A stretch of DNA of 64,000 bases. Origin: CAWUKT01 sp964352215 (GTDB lineage: Bacteria > Bacteroidota > Bacteroidia > J057 > JADKCL01). Under the pieces are notes generated by a model. It was given only the letters and a program-made list of their open reading frames with translations. It made no database searches and was not told where the DNA came from. Of this stretch, positions 43,930-53,700 are shown piece by piece. The stretch's first letter is position 1, and the number at the start of each line of letters is the position of its first letter. The stretch spans positions 28,329-92,328 of the forward strand of contig CAYGRE010000010.1 of assembly GCA_964352215.1 (NCBI GenBank). Reading direction: 5' to 3'. The position numbers were made by a program, and so were the translations under genes.

Positions 43930-45969
43930 ATGAAACGAGTATTATTATGTCTATTCACCTTGCTAGTCCTCCTGTCCACGCGTACAATTGGTCAGATCGA
44001 TCCGGATGTGATCAACTTTGAAGCGGGAAGTTTCGGAGGCGTAACCTTCAATCCTTTTGAAGGGCAGGCCATCGTCAATTCCGATTTTAGCGCTGTCTAT
44101 GGGGTCACCTTTCACATCGGGAGCCTGGGCAGCACAACCGTCCCTTACATCGCCGAGGTGGGAGGAAGTACAAATTTCGCCTTCGTTGGACCATCTGGTG
44201 CGGCCTATACCAGCGCAAACTGTACGGTTGCCGCAGGAGTAACCCGGGACAAGCCAACCAATACCCTGGATGTAGGCTGCTTTTTCCTTACTGATGACAA
44301 CAAGGGTGTAACCACGAATCCCAAAAGCCTTTATGTCGATTATCAAAGGGAATGCTCACAGGCGTCAGGGTATTTGCTGGATGTGGATGGGAAACCGGAC
44401 GGCCACCCCGACGAGGACTGGCAGGAAGGATGGAGAATTACTGCCTTTCCAACCAATCCCAATGCCCCGTCCCAAAGCGTCTTTGTGCTTTCCCCCAATT
44501 ATACCCTGTATCCACCTATGGCCGGACTTACCAATTTCAGCACCTTGTCGGGGGATGGAGAACCCAGTTACTGGGAAATTGACTTGGGAACCGAAACCAT
44601 CGACTATATCGAATTTGATTATATAGGGAGTCCGGAAGCCTTTGTTGGAATCGCTTTTGACGAGTTTTACCTGTGCTCTTCTGCTCTGGAGGATAACAGT
44701 GGATGCTGTGAAGGAACGAACCTGATCCCCAATGGAAGCTTTGAGGCAGGAAACAATGGTTTTGGCTCTTCTTATGCCTATACCTCCAACATCTCACCCA
44801 ACTCGGTTGGCCCGGGAAGATATGGCATCCTGAACACCGCCCAGGCCCAAACCGTCAGCCTGCAATGGAATGCCTTCAATCATACCAATTGTCAGGAAAC
44901 CGGGAATTTCATGGCCATCAATGGCAAGACCATGGGTTCTGCCTACGGCGAGGTTTACAGCCAGACCGACATCCCGGTTGACCCTGAAAAAGAATACGTT
45001 TTCTGCTATTATTACAGGCGCCTGGAGCAATGTGCATTTGATGTCTGGGATCCGCGAAATCTGGTTCCTTCATTTATCAACGCCAATGCCACCCTCAACG
45101 AATGTGATAGTGACGATGAATTGTGTGGATGGACCAAAGTATCCTACACCTTAGTGCCAGAAGGGAACCTGATATCAATTCTCTTGTTTCTGGATGAAAA
45201 TCCAATTGGAGATGGCAATGACTTTGCTCTGGATGATATTTCCCTCAAAGAAAAGCTGGAGATGCCAGTTGGATACCATGATTTCGATATCAACAGTTCC
45301 TCCTCTGGTAACACCTTTACCATGACAGGTACAGCGACCACCAGTACCTTACCCACTGGATTCGATGTCACCTGGCGTGCTGTAGAATTGGATTGCAACT
45401 CAGGTAGCCCAATACCAGGAACAGCCCAGGTCTGGACGACTTCACCTTTCTTCACAAATTTCCCCGGCTATTGTTGCAACAACAATGGAACTTCTGCGGG
45501 AATATTCAGCAAGAACAAATGTTACCAGGTCACACGCACAGTGAGTAACTGTTGCTATAAGGACGGAATTTCGGGATGGAATTACGAGTCTTTCAACGCC
45601 TTGCGGATGCCTGGTGTTTCAGAGGCTGAATCTGCAACCGGAATGTTTATGTCGAAGGATGGTAAAAATTGGATTCCAATGCCATCCGAAGAACAAACAG
45701 AACTGGAGAAGAAAGCGTCCTCATTTGACCAAATACGTATCTTTCCAAATCCGGGAGATGGGCATGTCACCTTGGAAAGCAGGCTCCCTATGGGTAAAGT
45801 CGATGTCCAGGTATCAAATTCCCAGGGGAAGGTTCTGAGCAATGTGACAGTTGAAACAGATGGATACAACATCGAACTGAACCTGTCAAAACTTCCCGCT
45901 GGTGTCTATCTTATCCGACTTGCAAGCGAGAACGGACTGATCCGTCAGGAGAAGTATGTAAAGCAGTAA
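43930..45969 (+). CDS. Secreted T9SS cargo protein with carbohydrate-binding-like modules, 679 residues
   Basis: After a signal peptide (MKRVLLCLFTLLVLLSTRTIGQ) come a beta-sandwich region of ~210 residues (INFEAGSFGGVTFNPFEGQA, IDYIEFDYIGSPEAFVGIAF), a second module opening NLIPNGSFEAGNNGFGSSYA and closing with DFALDDISL, the pattern of CBM4/DUF642-like carbohydrate-binding sandwiches, a Cys-rich segment (FPGYCCNNNGTSAGIFSKNK, SNCCYKDG), and a T9SS type A sorting domain (IRIFPNPGDGHVTLES, LSKLPAGVYLIRLA, EKYVKQ). Surface binding of glycans is a reasonable inference from the second module; no catalytic site is evident. It is followed 25 bp later by a strong hairpin. Confidence 0.82.
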   Translation: MKRVLLCLFTLLVLLSTRTIGQIDPDVINFEAGSFGGVTFNPFEGQAIVNSDFSAVYGVTFHIGSLGSTTVPYIAEVGGSTNFAFVGPSGAAYTSANCTVAAGVTRDKPTNTLDVGCFFLTDDNKGVTTNPKSLYVDYQRECSQASGYLLDVDGKPDGHPDEDWQEGWRITAFPTNPNAPSQSVFVLSPNYTLYPPMAGLTNFSTLSGDGEPSYWEIDLGTETIDYIEFDYIGSPEAFVGIAFDEFYLCSSALEDNSGCCEGTNLIPNGSFEAGNNGFGSSYAYTSNISPNSVGPGRYGILNTAQAQTVSLQWNAFNHTNCQETGNFMAINGKTMGSAYGEVYSQTDIPVDPEKEYVFCYYYRRLEQCAFDVWDPRNLVPSFINANATLNECDSDDELCGWTKVSYTLVPEGNLISILLFLDENPIGDGNDFALDDISLKEKLEMPVGYHDFDINSSSSGNTFTMTGTATTSTLPTGFDVTWRAVELDCNSGSPIPGTAQVWTTSPFFTNFPGYCCNNNGTSAGIFSKNKCYQVTRTVSNCCYKDGISGWNYESFNALRMPGVSEAESATGMFMSKDGKNWIPMPSEEQTELEKKASSFDQIRIFPNPGDGHVTLESRLPMGKVDVQVSNSQGKVLSNVTVETDGYNIELNLSKLPAGVYLIRLASENGLIRQEKYVKQ

Positions 45970-45993
45970 GGGATTCGCTTATTTTTTATTGTA

Positions 45994-46029
45994 GAAGAAG
46001 CCGCCTCGTGGTAATGAGGCGGCTTCTTC
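45994..46029 (+). terminator. 14-bp perfect hairpin after the T9SS gene
   Basis: Arms 45994-46007 (GAAGAAGCCGCCTC) and 46016-46029 are perfectly complementary with an 8-nt loop. No T-tract follows the right arm; a T-rich stretch lies before the left arm. Placement 24 bp after the stop codon suggests termination or 3'-end protection of the upstream message. Confidence 0.65.
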
Positions 46030-46059
46030 TATGTTGGAGGGGAATGTCGTTCCCAATGA

Positions 46060-46067
46060 TATCTTTG
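46060..46067 (+). promoter_or_regulatory. Candidate -7 element for the 230-residue barrel gene
   Basis: TATCTTTG matches TAnnTTTG exactly, 60 bp before the ATG at 46127. The nearest TTG upstream is 23 bp away, slightly too far for consensus spacing. Confidence 0.45.
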
Positions 46068-46126
46068 TAGAAACGGTTAATTATAAGCATAATTATATTA
46101 ACAATTGAATTAGCCAGAACGATATT

Positions 46127-46819
46127 ATGACCAGGCAAATACTCTACACGGTTTTCTTGCTTTCGGTTTTCTCCTTCTCAGGGAATATCCTTCTGGGTCA
46201 ATCCGGTATGGGGCAATCGGGTTTGGGTCAATCGGGTTTGGGGCAATCGGGAGTCAAAAAAGACTGGCAGATTAAAACCAACCTGACCGGATTTCTATCC
46301 AATACTATTTCCTTTGAGTTGGAGCGATCCTTGCAGGAGAAGCTAGCACTTACAGCCCGCTTCGGAGTGATCGCCAATGTACTTCAACCCCGCGGAGAGA
46401 ATTTTTTTGAAGGTTATTTTATCCAAGTGGGAAGTAAATTCTACCTGGGTAAAGCCAAGGGCTTTCAATCAGGTTGGGCCATCCAGCCCAAGCTTCACTA
46501 TTCCCATTGGCGGGACTACGATTCGAACCTGAGGGGAAGTGTAGGGAATCGCTGGGAAAATTCATTTGGTGCCTTGCTTGCAACGAGCTATTCATATCAC
46601 CTGGGTAAGAATTTGGTGATCGAACCCTTTGCGAGCATCGGTTATATCCCTACTTGGGAAAATACGATCTATGTGGATGACATTGAACCTTTTGAAACCA
46701 TCGAGATCAAATGGAAAAAGGTGACCACTCCCGAAAGACGATCGTCTTATTTTTCTCATTTTTCCATTCGGGGAGATTTGGTTTTCTCAGCGGGGGTGTT
46801 GTTTGGTGTTCGTTTTTAG
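46127..46819 (+). CDS. Outer-membrane beta-barrel-like protein, 230 residues
   Basis: The product has a signal peptide (MTRQILYTVFLLSVFSFSGN, ILLGQ) followed by a GQSGM/GQSGL repeat and then KKDWQIKTNLTGFLSNTISF and a series of amphipathic strands (LALTARFGVIANVLQ, FIQVGSKFYLGKA, SGWAIQPKLHYSHW, FGALLATSYSYHLG, LVIEPFASIGYIP) ending in LVFSAGVLFGVRF, with the terminal Phe typical of outer-membrane barrels. Size and strand count suggest an 8-stranded barrel similar to DUF3575 proteins. The tandem GQSGL units are in-frame 15-bp duplications just after the predicted cleavage site, likely a flexible periplasmic or exposed end. Function unknown. Confidence 0.75.
   Translation: MTRQILYTVFLLSVFSFSGNILLGQSGMGQSGLGQSGLGQSGVKKDWQIKTNLTGFLSNTISFELERSLQEKLALTARFGVIANVLQPRGENFFEGYFIQVGSKFYLGKAKGFQSGWAIQPKLHYSHWRDYDSNLRGSVGNRWENSFGALLATSYSYHLGKNLVIEPFASIGYIPTWENTIYVDDIEPFETIEIKWKKVTTPERRSSYFSHFSIRGDLVFSAGVLFGVRF
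46200..46252 (+). repeat. In-frame 15-bp tandem repeat (GQSGL/M)
   Basis: Four units of the form GGTCAATCGGGTTTG / GGGCAATCGGGTTTG encode GQSGMGQSGLGQSGLGQSG immediately after the signal peptide of the barrel protein. Copies differ by one to three bases, so expansion appears recent. Confidence 0.8.
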
Positions 46820-46867
46820 GGGTTCAAGTTTTGTTTATAGCCTTTTTCCTTTTGCTTGGATTGAGAA

Positions 46868-47848
46868 TCATGCGATTGATTCAACCTTTGAAAACCCCTT
46901 AGTCTTTGAAAAGCTCATATTATGGGTAAAATTTCCAAGAGCGTCTGAGCAATCTAAATACTGAAAATTCAAGGAATTCAGGGAAGGTTTAGGTATCAAA
47001 GCAGAAACAACAATCGTATTCTCCATATAGCCTGTCTGAGGGTTTAACATTTGAATTTGGGTATCAATAACGACCTCAGATATTGGTAATATTGCGAATA
47101 GCTCCCGTGCGACTCTTAGCATTGCACTACATACATGGTCCTGATAGAGTTCCCAATACTTCCCTTTTGCCATTTGTTTTTCCCCTAGCTTCCCTGACTT
47201 CAATATGTATTTTTCCTGTTTAGGGACCACATTGGTTGAATTAGCTTCCAGAATGGCATGAGCCTTTTGCGGTGAAAGGAAAGACCATGATATTCCATTC
47301 CCGATCCCATACAGTTCGGAAAAAGGATCAAACAAATTAACGGCTTTAATATACCCCTCCCTTTTTCCTTCTAGTACCTTCCGGCCTAAGTCCTTTAACT
47401 CTCTGGATTCTGCCATTCTCTCTTGATGTTCAGCTAAACGGATATCATTAAATTCCCTATCCTTTCTGATCCCTGCTTTTACAGCTTCTTCAAGGGCTAT
47501 TCGCTTCCTTTCGGATCTGCCCAATTTCTTATCAAGAAAGGTAGGGGAATAACTATCCAATTGATGCTTTGCACTAATTTCATTTGATTTATCATAGGAA
47601 ATCTTAGGTAGAGGTGGCATTTTAATTAGGCCGTTCCAATCAACCGCATTAGTGGCTTCTTTGTGGAATGAGGTCAATAGGCCAATATGAGTTTCATATT
47701 CCTCCACCAAGAAACGAGCTTGCTCCAGTTCCTGCATTTTATTGAACTCTTTTCGCCTTCTCTCTAACTCATTTTTCCTCTTCTTTTCTTCTCGCTCATA
47801 TCTACGAGCTGCGGCAACTACGCTGCGAATTGTACCTTTATAACCCAT
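46868..47848 (-). CDS. Coiled-coil protein of unknown function, AT-richer than its surroundings
   Basis: The 326-residue product begins MGYKGTIRSVVAAARRYERE followed by a Lys/Glu/Arg-rich coiled coil to about residue 75 (KKRKNELERRRKEFNKMQEL), a middle helical region with conserved-looking THIGLLTSFHKE and VDWNGLI, and a C-terminal alpha/beta part (MLRVARELFAILPISEVVID). I have seen similar openings (MGYKGTLRS..AAARR.ERE) in scattered bacterial genomes, but no function is known to me. Codon use favours A/T in third positions more than the neighbours, which, with isolation between two T9SS-related regions, suggests horizontal acquisition. No signal peptide. Confidence 0.7.
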   Translation of the reverse strand: MGYKGTIRSVVAAARRYEREEKKRKNELERRRKEFNKMQELEQARFLVEEYETHIGLLTSFHKEATNAVDWNGLIKMPPLPKISYDKSNEISAKHQLDSYSPTFLDKKLGRSERKRIALEEAVKAGIRKDREFNDIRLAEHQERMAESRELKDLGRKVLEGKREGYIKAVNLFDPFSELYGIGNGISWSFLSPQKAHAILEANSTNVVPKQEKYILKSGKLGEKQMAKGKYWELYQDHVCSAMLRVARELFAILPISEVVIDTQIQMLNPQTGYMENTIVVSALIPKPSLNSLNFQYLDCSDALGNFTHNMSFSKTKGFSKVESIA

Positions 47849-48045
47849 ATCACTATTTTTTAACTAAAAAAGGTAGGTTTCTATAGAGGGGCAAAAAAAT
47901 ATCAATTTAGATGGGGAATTTGTTCACAAAAAACGAAGGTCTTCTAATACCGCTGCTTGCCCCTCCAAACCCGCGGTAAATTATAGTTCACCCATTGAAA
48001 CCTAAAATTCTGGCCGAAAGAAAAATCCTTTACCTATCACCCTCC

Positions 48046-48087
48046 CCTCAAAAAACACAATACCCGAGACAACAATTTGCCTCGGGT
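48046..48087 (-). terminator. Terminator of the choice-of-anchor B gene
   Basis: ACCCGAG (48062-48068) and CTCGGGT (48081-48087) form a 7-bp stem with a 12-nt loop. Read on the minus strand the stem is followed by ATTGTGTTTTTT; on the plus strand TTTT also follows, so it may act in both directions. It lies 46 bp after the minus-strand stop at 48133. Confidence 0.7.
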
Positions 48088-48132
48088 TTTGCACAATAAA
48101 ACTGTGCAGCATAACTGCACCACAGCACCTTC

Positions 48133-50505
48133 CTACTTCATAATCCGAACCGTCTTCACGGCAACTCCATTGTTCCGCAGGCTACCGAAGTACAGGCCGG
48201 AAGCCATATTGAAGTCCAGTTGGAATTCGCCAATGGCATCGCTCAATGGGATCCGCTGCAGCACCCGACCTGTGAGGTCAGCCACTTCAAATACAGCTTC
48301 GCCATTCAGTTCGGCGCCGAAATCGTAGCGGATGGTTGCCTGCTGCCCAACCGGGTTGGGATAGACTCCCAGTTCAACCAAGCTGTTGATGGGCTCGGCG
48401 TCGATGCCGATTGGGGTGAGGTCACCGACGGAGAACCCGTCGATTGCAGCCTCAACAATATGTCCCTGACCGTAGTCACCCGCACGGAAGATCATCCGCA
48501 TGTTTGCGGTAGGCGCGATGTAGTTGGAAACGATAAAGGTATCCTGCACCCAGTTGTTCCAGACGATATCAATCTGATTCAGCATCACGGTGGTGATGCC
48601 ATTGCTGATCTCGATGGTGAGGGAGTCGTTGGGATTGCCGCCAAAACCTCCACCCATGAAGAACCAACGGCTGTAGCGAACGACCGGGTCCTGGTAACCG
48701 CTGAGGTCAAAGATGGGAGAGATCAACTCAGTAACGCCATCGTCAACGTCGTCATTGCCGCCGTTGCCACCACCGTTACCCGTCACATAAGCCTGGTCGC
48801 TGATGTCATTGGGAAGGTCAAAATCGGGATTGGCAGGCTGCCCCTGGGAAAATGTACCCACCGGCTCGCCACGTTCCCAGGCACCGGTAGAGGCAGTGCT
48901 GGTAACGGTCCATCCCAAATCGAGGGCGAAATCGTCGTAGTATCCTTCGTCCAATTGGACGGTAATGGTATTGTTAGAGGTATTGGGATTCCAGGGCAAT
49001 TCGGTGGTCACCCAACCCCATTGTCCCGCAATCAGGCTGTAGCTGCCCTGAACCAGTGACTGGACATTGACAGTTCCGTTGGCATCAGCCGTGTAGGAGA
49101 AAGTCGCAGCCCCGGAGGTTTCGGAGAGGACAACCTGTGCGTTGGGAACAGGGAGGCCTGAACCGGTTTCGACAACGGTGATGGTTGCATTGACCGTGGC
49201 CAGGGGATTCAGAGGAATGTCCCGAACCACCAGAACACCGTTGGTCAGGCTGACCGTGATGGTAGAATCGCTATAACCAAATGCAGAATAGGTGACGGTA
49301 TAAGTACCAGAAGCATGGGTACCCGTCGCGTAGAAACCGTTGTTGTCAGCATTGTCACCCCAGGTCTGGCCCTGAACCGAAATGGTCGCGCCAGGGATCG
49401 GCTGATTGGTAACCGCATCGGTCACATCGCCTTCGAGGTAACAAGCACGCTCATAACTCACATTGAAGACAAACAAACCGTTGTCCATGTCGGATGCAAT
49501 ACAAGTGCCGGATGGAAAGAAAGGATATGCCCCCCAGTTACCATCAAAACCGTCACCACTCAAGGGAGAAGTATCGTAATATCCCACCTCAATCATATTG
49601 TATGGATACTGCGCATCCACCACGGTCATGCCATCGCGGTAATAAGAAGTAAGGAGATAGTCGTTGAGTACGTGGGTATTGTGGGGAATAACCGCCGTAT
49701 TGGGCCCACCCTGACTGGAACGGTAATCGTCCAGTTCGATGATGTTCTGAGGATCGGTAACGTCCCAGGAATAGATATAACCACCGCTGATCTCATCGGT
49801 CGTGAAGCAAACATTGCCGTTGTCACTCAACCAGGAGTTGTGGGTGAAGTTGTTGATGTACTGACGGTTGCCAATCACCTGGAGGTTGTTCTTATTGGTC
49901 ACGTCAATGACTGTCAGGCCTTGCCCCAATTCACAGGAGTAAGCCTTGTTGTTGCGGACATAGACGTCGTGCACATAGGTCTGGGTGTATTGTCCGACCT
50001 GAGAGGGATTCCAGGGGTCATTGTTTAAATCGTAAATATTGATCCCGGGATTGTTGCTGTTACCCGTGAGGTAGGCATAGCCGCCATCAATATAAAGGTT
50101 GTGCGAATATTCCATTCCCTGAATGATGGTGTCCTTGTAGACAATATTGGGAAGGGTCGTCATGTCGATGATCTGAAGGCCAACCCCACCGGCTCCACCG
50201 TCGTCGTTGACCACATAGACATAATTGCCAAAGGATTTGATATCTCTCCAGAGAGAAGGAACCCCCTGAGTGGAAGCCACGACCTGAGGATTGCTGGGAT
50301 TGGTGACATTGATAATGTCAACTCCGCCTGAAATGATACCGACAATGGCGTATTCATTGCCTTGAGAGTCCCACCATCCCCAACAGTCATTCGAACCGCC
50401 AATGCTGGATAGGTTACTTGCCAAACTGATATTAAGGGGAGGATTTTGAGCGAATATGGAGGTCGACGCAACCGCCAATATGAAAAGCAGTAGAAATTTT
50501 CTCAT
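48133..50505 (-). CDS. Choice-of-anchor B family protein (LVIVD repeats) with carboxypeptidase-like domains and T9SS sorting domain
   Basis: The 790-residue product has a signal peptide (MRKFLLLFILAVASTSIFAQ), then a ~340-residue propeller of LVIVD-type repeats (IISGGVDIINVTNPSNPQVV, GVGLQIIDMTTLPN, GLTVIDVTNKNNLQVIG) that defines the choice-of-anchor B family. Two carboxypeptidase-regulatory-like beta sandwiches follow (LEGDVTDAVTNQPIPGATIS; ITVVETGSGLPVPNAQVVLS), then a ~150-residue jelly-roll-like part (DDFALDLGWTVTSTASTGAW), and a T9SS sorting domain (ELGVYPNPVGQQATIRY, FNMASGLYFGSL, VKTVRIMK). It should be secreted and anchored at the cell surface. The start at 50505 is the ATG directly before the signal peptide. 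Confidence 0.88.
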   Translation of the reverse strand: MRKFLLLFILAVASTSIFAQNPPLNISLASNLSSIGGSNDCWGWWDSQGNEYAIVGIISGGVDIINVTNPSNPQVVASTQGVPSLWRDIKSFGNYVYVVNDDGGAGGVGLQIIDMTTLPNIVYKDTIIQGMEYSHNLYIDGGYAYLTGNSNNPGINIYDLNNDPWNPSQVGQYTQTYVHDVYVRNNKAYSCELGQGLTVIDVTNKNNLQVIGNRQYINNFTHNSWLSDNGNVCFTTDEISGGYIYSWDVTDPQNIIELDDYRSSQGGPNTAVIPHNTHVLNDYLLTSYYRDGMTVVDAQYPYNMIEVGYYDTSPLSGDGFDGNWGAYPFFPSGTCIASDMDNGLFVFNVSYERACYLEGDVTDAVTNQPIPGATISVQGQTWGDNADNNGFYATGTHASGTYTVTYSAFGYSDSTITVSLTNGVLVVRDIPLNPLATVNATITVVETGSGLPVPNAQVVLSETSGAATFSYTADANGTVNVQSLVQGSYSLIAGQWGWVTTELPWNPNTSNNTITVQLDEGYYDDFALDLGWTVTSTASTGAWERGEPVGTFSQGQPANPDFDLPNDISDQAYVTGNGGGNGGNDDVDDGVTELISPIFDLSGYQDPVVRYSRWFFMGGGFGGNPNDSLTIEISNGITTVMLNQIDIVWNNWVQDTFIVSNYIAPTANMRMIFRAGDYGQGHIVEAAIDGFSVGDLTPIGIDAEPINSLVELGVYPNPVGQQATIRYDFGAELNGEAVFEVADLTGRVLQRIPLSDAIGEFQLDFNMASGLYFGSLRNNGVAVKTVRIMK

Positions 50506-50511
50506 TACCAA

Positions 50512-50792
50512 TTAAAACCTAAAGTATTTGAATACAAATCATACGCAATATACCTTTTCCTCTAAGATTCCTGAAATATCCTTTGGCTTGTGTCTTGCGA
50601 AATACAATCAAATATTCCCTTGGATTGATTTAGCATCTTTAACCCCCTTTTGAGATTAATTTATCCTTAACATACAAGATGTCACATTCTTATTGGTCTC
50701 TTTGTGGAAATCCTGTGGACAGATGGATCGCGCAGATGCAGTATCTTTAATGACCATTGAGTCTTTATCAGAAAAGCGACCGAGGAGAATAA
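50512..50792. other. Divergent intergenic region upstream of dnaE
   Basis: These 281 bp separate the minus-strand T9SS gene from dnaE. I see no gene. A GAGGAG sequence at 50782-50788, a true Shine-Dalgarno match, precedes the dnaE ATG by 5-6 nt, which is uncommon in this window. No promoter of good spacing is evident for either gene. Confidence 0.5.
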
Positions 50793-53700
50793 ATGCCGGA
50801 TTTCGTCCACCTTCACAACCACACCGAATTCAGCCTTTTAGATGGGGCTGCCAAGATTTCTGACCTTACCGCCAAGGCCGCAGACCTGGGGATGTCCCAC
50901 ATCGCCATCACTGACCACGGCAATATGTATGGGGTGCCCAAATTTGTGCTGGCCGCGCGGAAGGAAGGCATCAAACCGATCGTCGGCTGTGAATTTTACA
51001 TCTGTGCCCATCCGATTGAGTTGAAGGATGTGAAGCAGAATCCCCGCTACCACCAGATCCTCTGGGCCAAAGATGCGGAAGGCTACCGGAACCTCTGTAC
51101 CCTCTGCTCTTTCGGCTATACCGATGGCTATTATTACAAGCCCCGGATCGACAAGGAGACCCTGAAAAAATACTCCGCCGGACTGATTGCCTCGACTTGC
51201 TGTCTCGCATCTGAGATCAACCGGGCCATCCTGAATAAAGGGGAAGATGAAGCGGAAAAGATCCTCATGTGGTACCTGGATGTGTTTGGCCGGGAAGATT
51301 ACTATGTAGAGATTCAGCGTCACGGGCTTGGGGACATGGAAAAATGCAACCAGGTCTTGCTGCGTTGGGCCGTCAAGCACCAACTTAAAGTGATCGCTAC
51401 CAACGACGTCCACTACGTCAATGAAGAGGATGCCGACGCCCACGACCTCCTCCTCGCCCTGCAAACTGCATCCGACTACAACGATCCCAACCGTTTCCGG
51501 TTCACCGACGACCGCGGCCGCCTGAACAAGGTCTTTTACTTCAAGACCCAGGACGAGATGCGGGCCCTCTTCCACGATGTTCCGCAAGCACTCGATTATA
51601 CCATAGAACTCGCAGAGAAATGCCAGTTTGAGATGAATCTGGCCGGTGACATGATGCTGCCCAACTTCAAGGTCCCCAAGGAGTTTGTCGACATGGACGA
51701 CTACCTGCGGTACATGACCCTGGAGGGAGCCAGGAAGCGGTATCCGGAGATGACCACCGAGCTCAGCGAACGGATCGACCACGAGTTGAAGATCATGAAG
51801 AAGATGGGCTATGCCGGCTACTTCCTCATCGTGGAGTCCTTTACCACCATCGCCCGTGAACGCGGTGTATATGTAGGTCCGGGCCGTGGCTCCGCCGCCG
51901 GTTCCGTCGTCGCCTACTGCCTCGGCATCATCAATGTTGACCCCCTTCGTTACCAACTCCTCTTCGAACGTTTTCTCAACCCGGACCGGGTCTCCCCTCC
52001 CGATATCGACATCGACTTCGACGACGAAGGCCGGCAGGAAGTCATCGACTACGTCGTCGAACAATACGGCCGCCAATCGGTGAGCCAGGTGATCACCTAT
52101 GGAACCATGGGGGCCAAAACCGCCCTGCGCGATGTTGGCCGTACCCTGGGCATCCCCTTGTCTGAGGTCAACCGGATCGCCAAATACGTTCCGGACCGTC
52201 CGGGAATGTCCTTTTCCAAGGCCATGGACCCCTCCCACAATCCGGACCATTCCCGCGATCTCAACGCAGCCTTTGAAGACAAAGACCCCGAGATCCGGAA
52301 GATGATGAAGTTCGCGAAGACCCTGGAAGGAACGGCCCGGCATACCGGAGTCCATGCCTGCGCGGTCATCATCGCTCCCGAGAAGATCACCAACCTGGTG
52401 CCGATCGCCACTGCAAAAGACAAGTCTTTTGTGACCCAGTACGACGGCCCGATGGCTGAGATGGCCGGCCTCCTGAAGATGGACTTCCTGGGCTTGAAAA
52501 CCCTCTCCATCATCAAGACCGCGATTCGACTTACCAAAGAGAGGTACGGGGTCGTGATCGATCCTGAAAACATAGACATCACCGACGAGAAGACTTACGA
52601 ACTGTACCAGAACGGAGAAACGGTGGCCACCTTCCAGTTTGAGTCCGACGGGATGCGGAAGTACCTCAAGCAACTCAAGCCGACCGAAATTGAAGACCTG
52701 ATCGCCATGAACGCCCTGTACCGACCGGGGCCGATGGACAATATTCCTTCCTTCGTCAACCGGAAGCATGGCCGGGAAACGGTGGTTTATGCACATGCCA
52801 TGCTGGAGGGCATCCTTAAGAATACTTATGGGATCATGGTCTACCAGGAACAGATCATGCAGGTGGCCCAGAAAATGGCCAACTACAGCCTCGGACAAGC
52901 GGACTTGCTCCGCCGGGCCATGGGTAAGAAGAAGCACGACGTCATGAAGAAGGAGCGGGTCCGCTTTGTCGACGGAGCCAAAGCCAATGGCGTCGAGGAA
53001 AAGGTAGCCGTGGAGGTATTTGATACCATGGAGAAATTTGCCTCCTACGGTTTCAACAAGTCCCATGCCGCCGCCTATTCCATCCTCGCTTTCCGGACCG
53101 CATTCCTGAAAGCCCATTATCCCGCCCAATACATGGCCGCCGTCCTGACCCACAACGTCAGCGACATCACCAAGATTACCTTCTTCATTGAAGAGTGCCA
53201 GCGCATGGGGATCAAAGTCCTCTCCCCCTGTGTCAATGAATCTGAAAGTTTGTTTTCGGTTACCGACGAAGGACATATCCGCTTTGGCATGTCCGCTATC
53301 AAAGGGGTGGGTTCTGCAGTGGTCGCTTCTATTGTAGAGGAAAGGGTTAAAAATGGCCCTTACGAAAGTATTTTTGACATGTCGGAACGGATTCCTGCCG
53401 GCACCCTCAACCGGAAAACCATGGAATGCCTCGCCTATTCAGGCGCCTTCGATGCCTTTGAAATCGTGCGGTCCCGTTATTTTGTACCCATGGAAGCCAT
53501 ACCGGGTGAGCGGGGAGTCAATGTCCTGGAAAGAGCAGTTTCTTATGGCAATAAAATTCAGCAGGAAAAGGCAAGTGCCCAGGTAAGCCTCTTTGGAGGT
53601 ATGGGGGGAGCAAGTTCCATCGTCGCGCCGCCTATACCGGAAGCCTCCGAATGGACCCTGATGGAACGGCTCAACTTTGAAAAAGAAGTGATTGGATTTT

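Noticed and set aside
48220..50028. Plus-strand open frames of 279 and 237 codons inside the choice-of-anchor B gene
   Set aside because: They are antisense to a well-supported gene with signal peptide, repeats and sorting domain.
50838..53276. 812-codon open frame on the minus strand opposite dnaE
   Set aside because: It lies wholly inside dnaE, has no family resemblance and its Val/Asp/His/Gly-rich composition is what the reverse of a biased coding strand gives.
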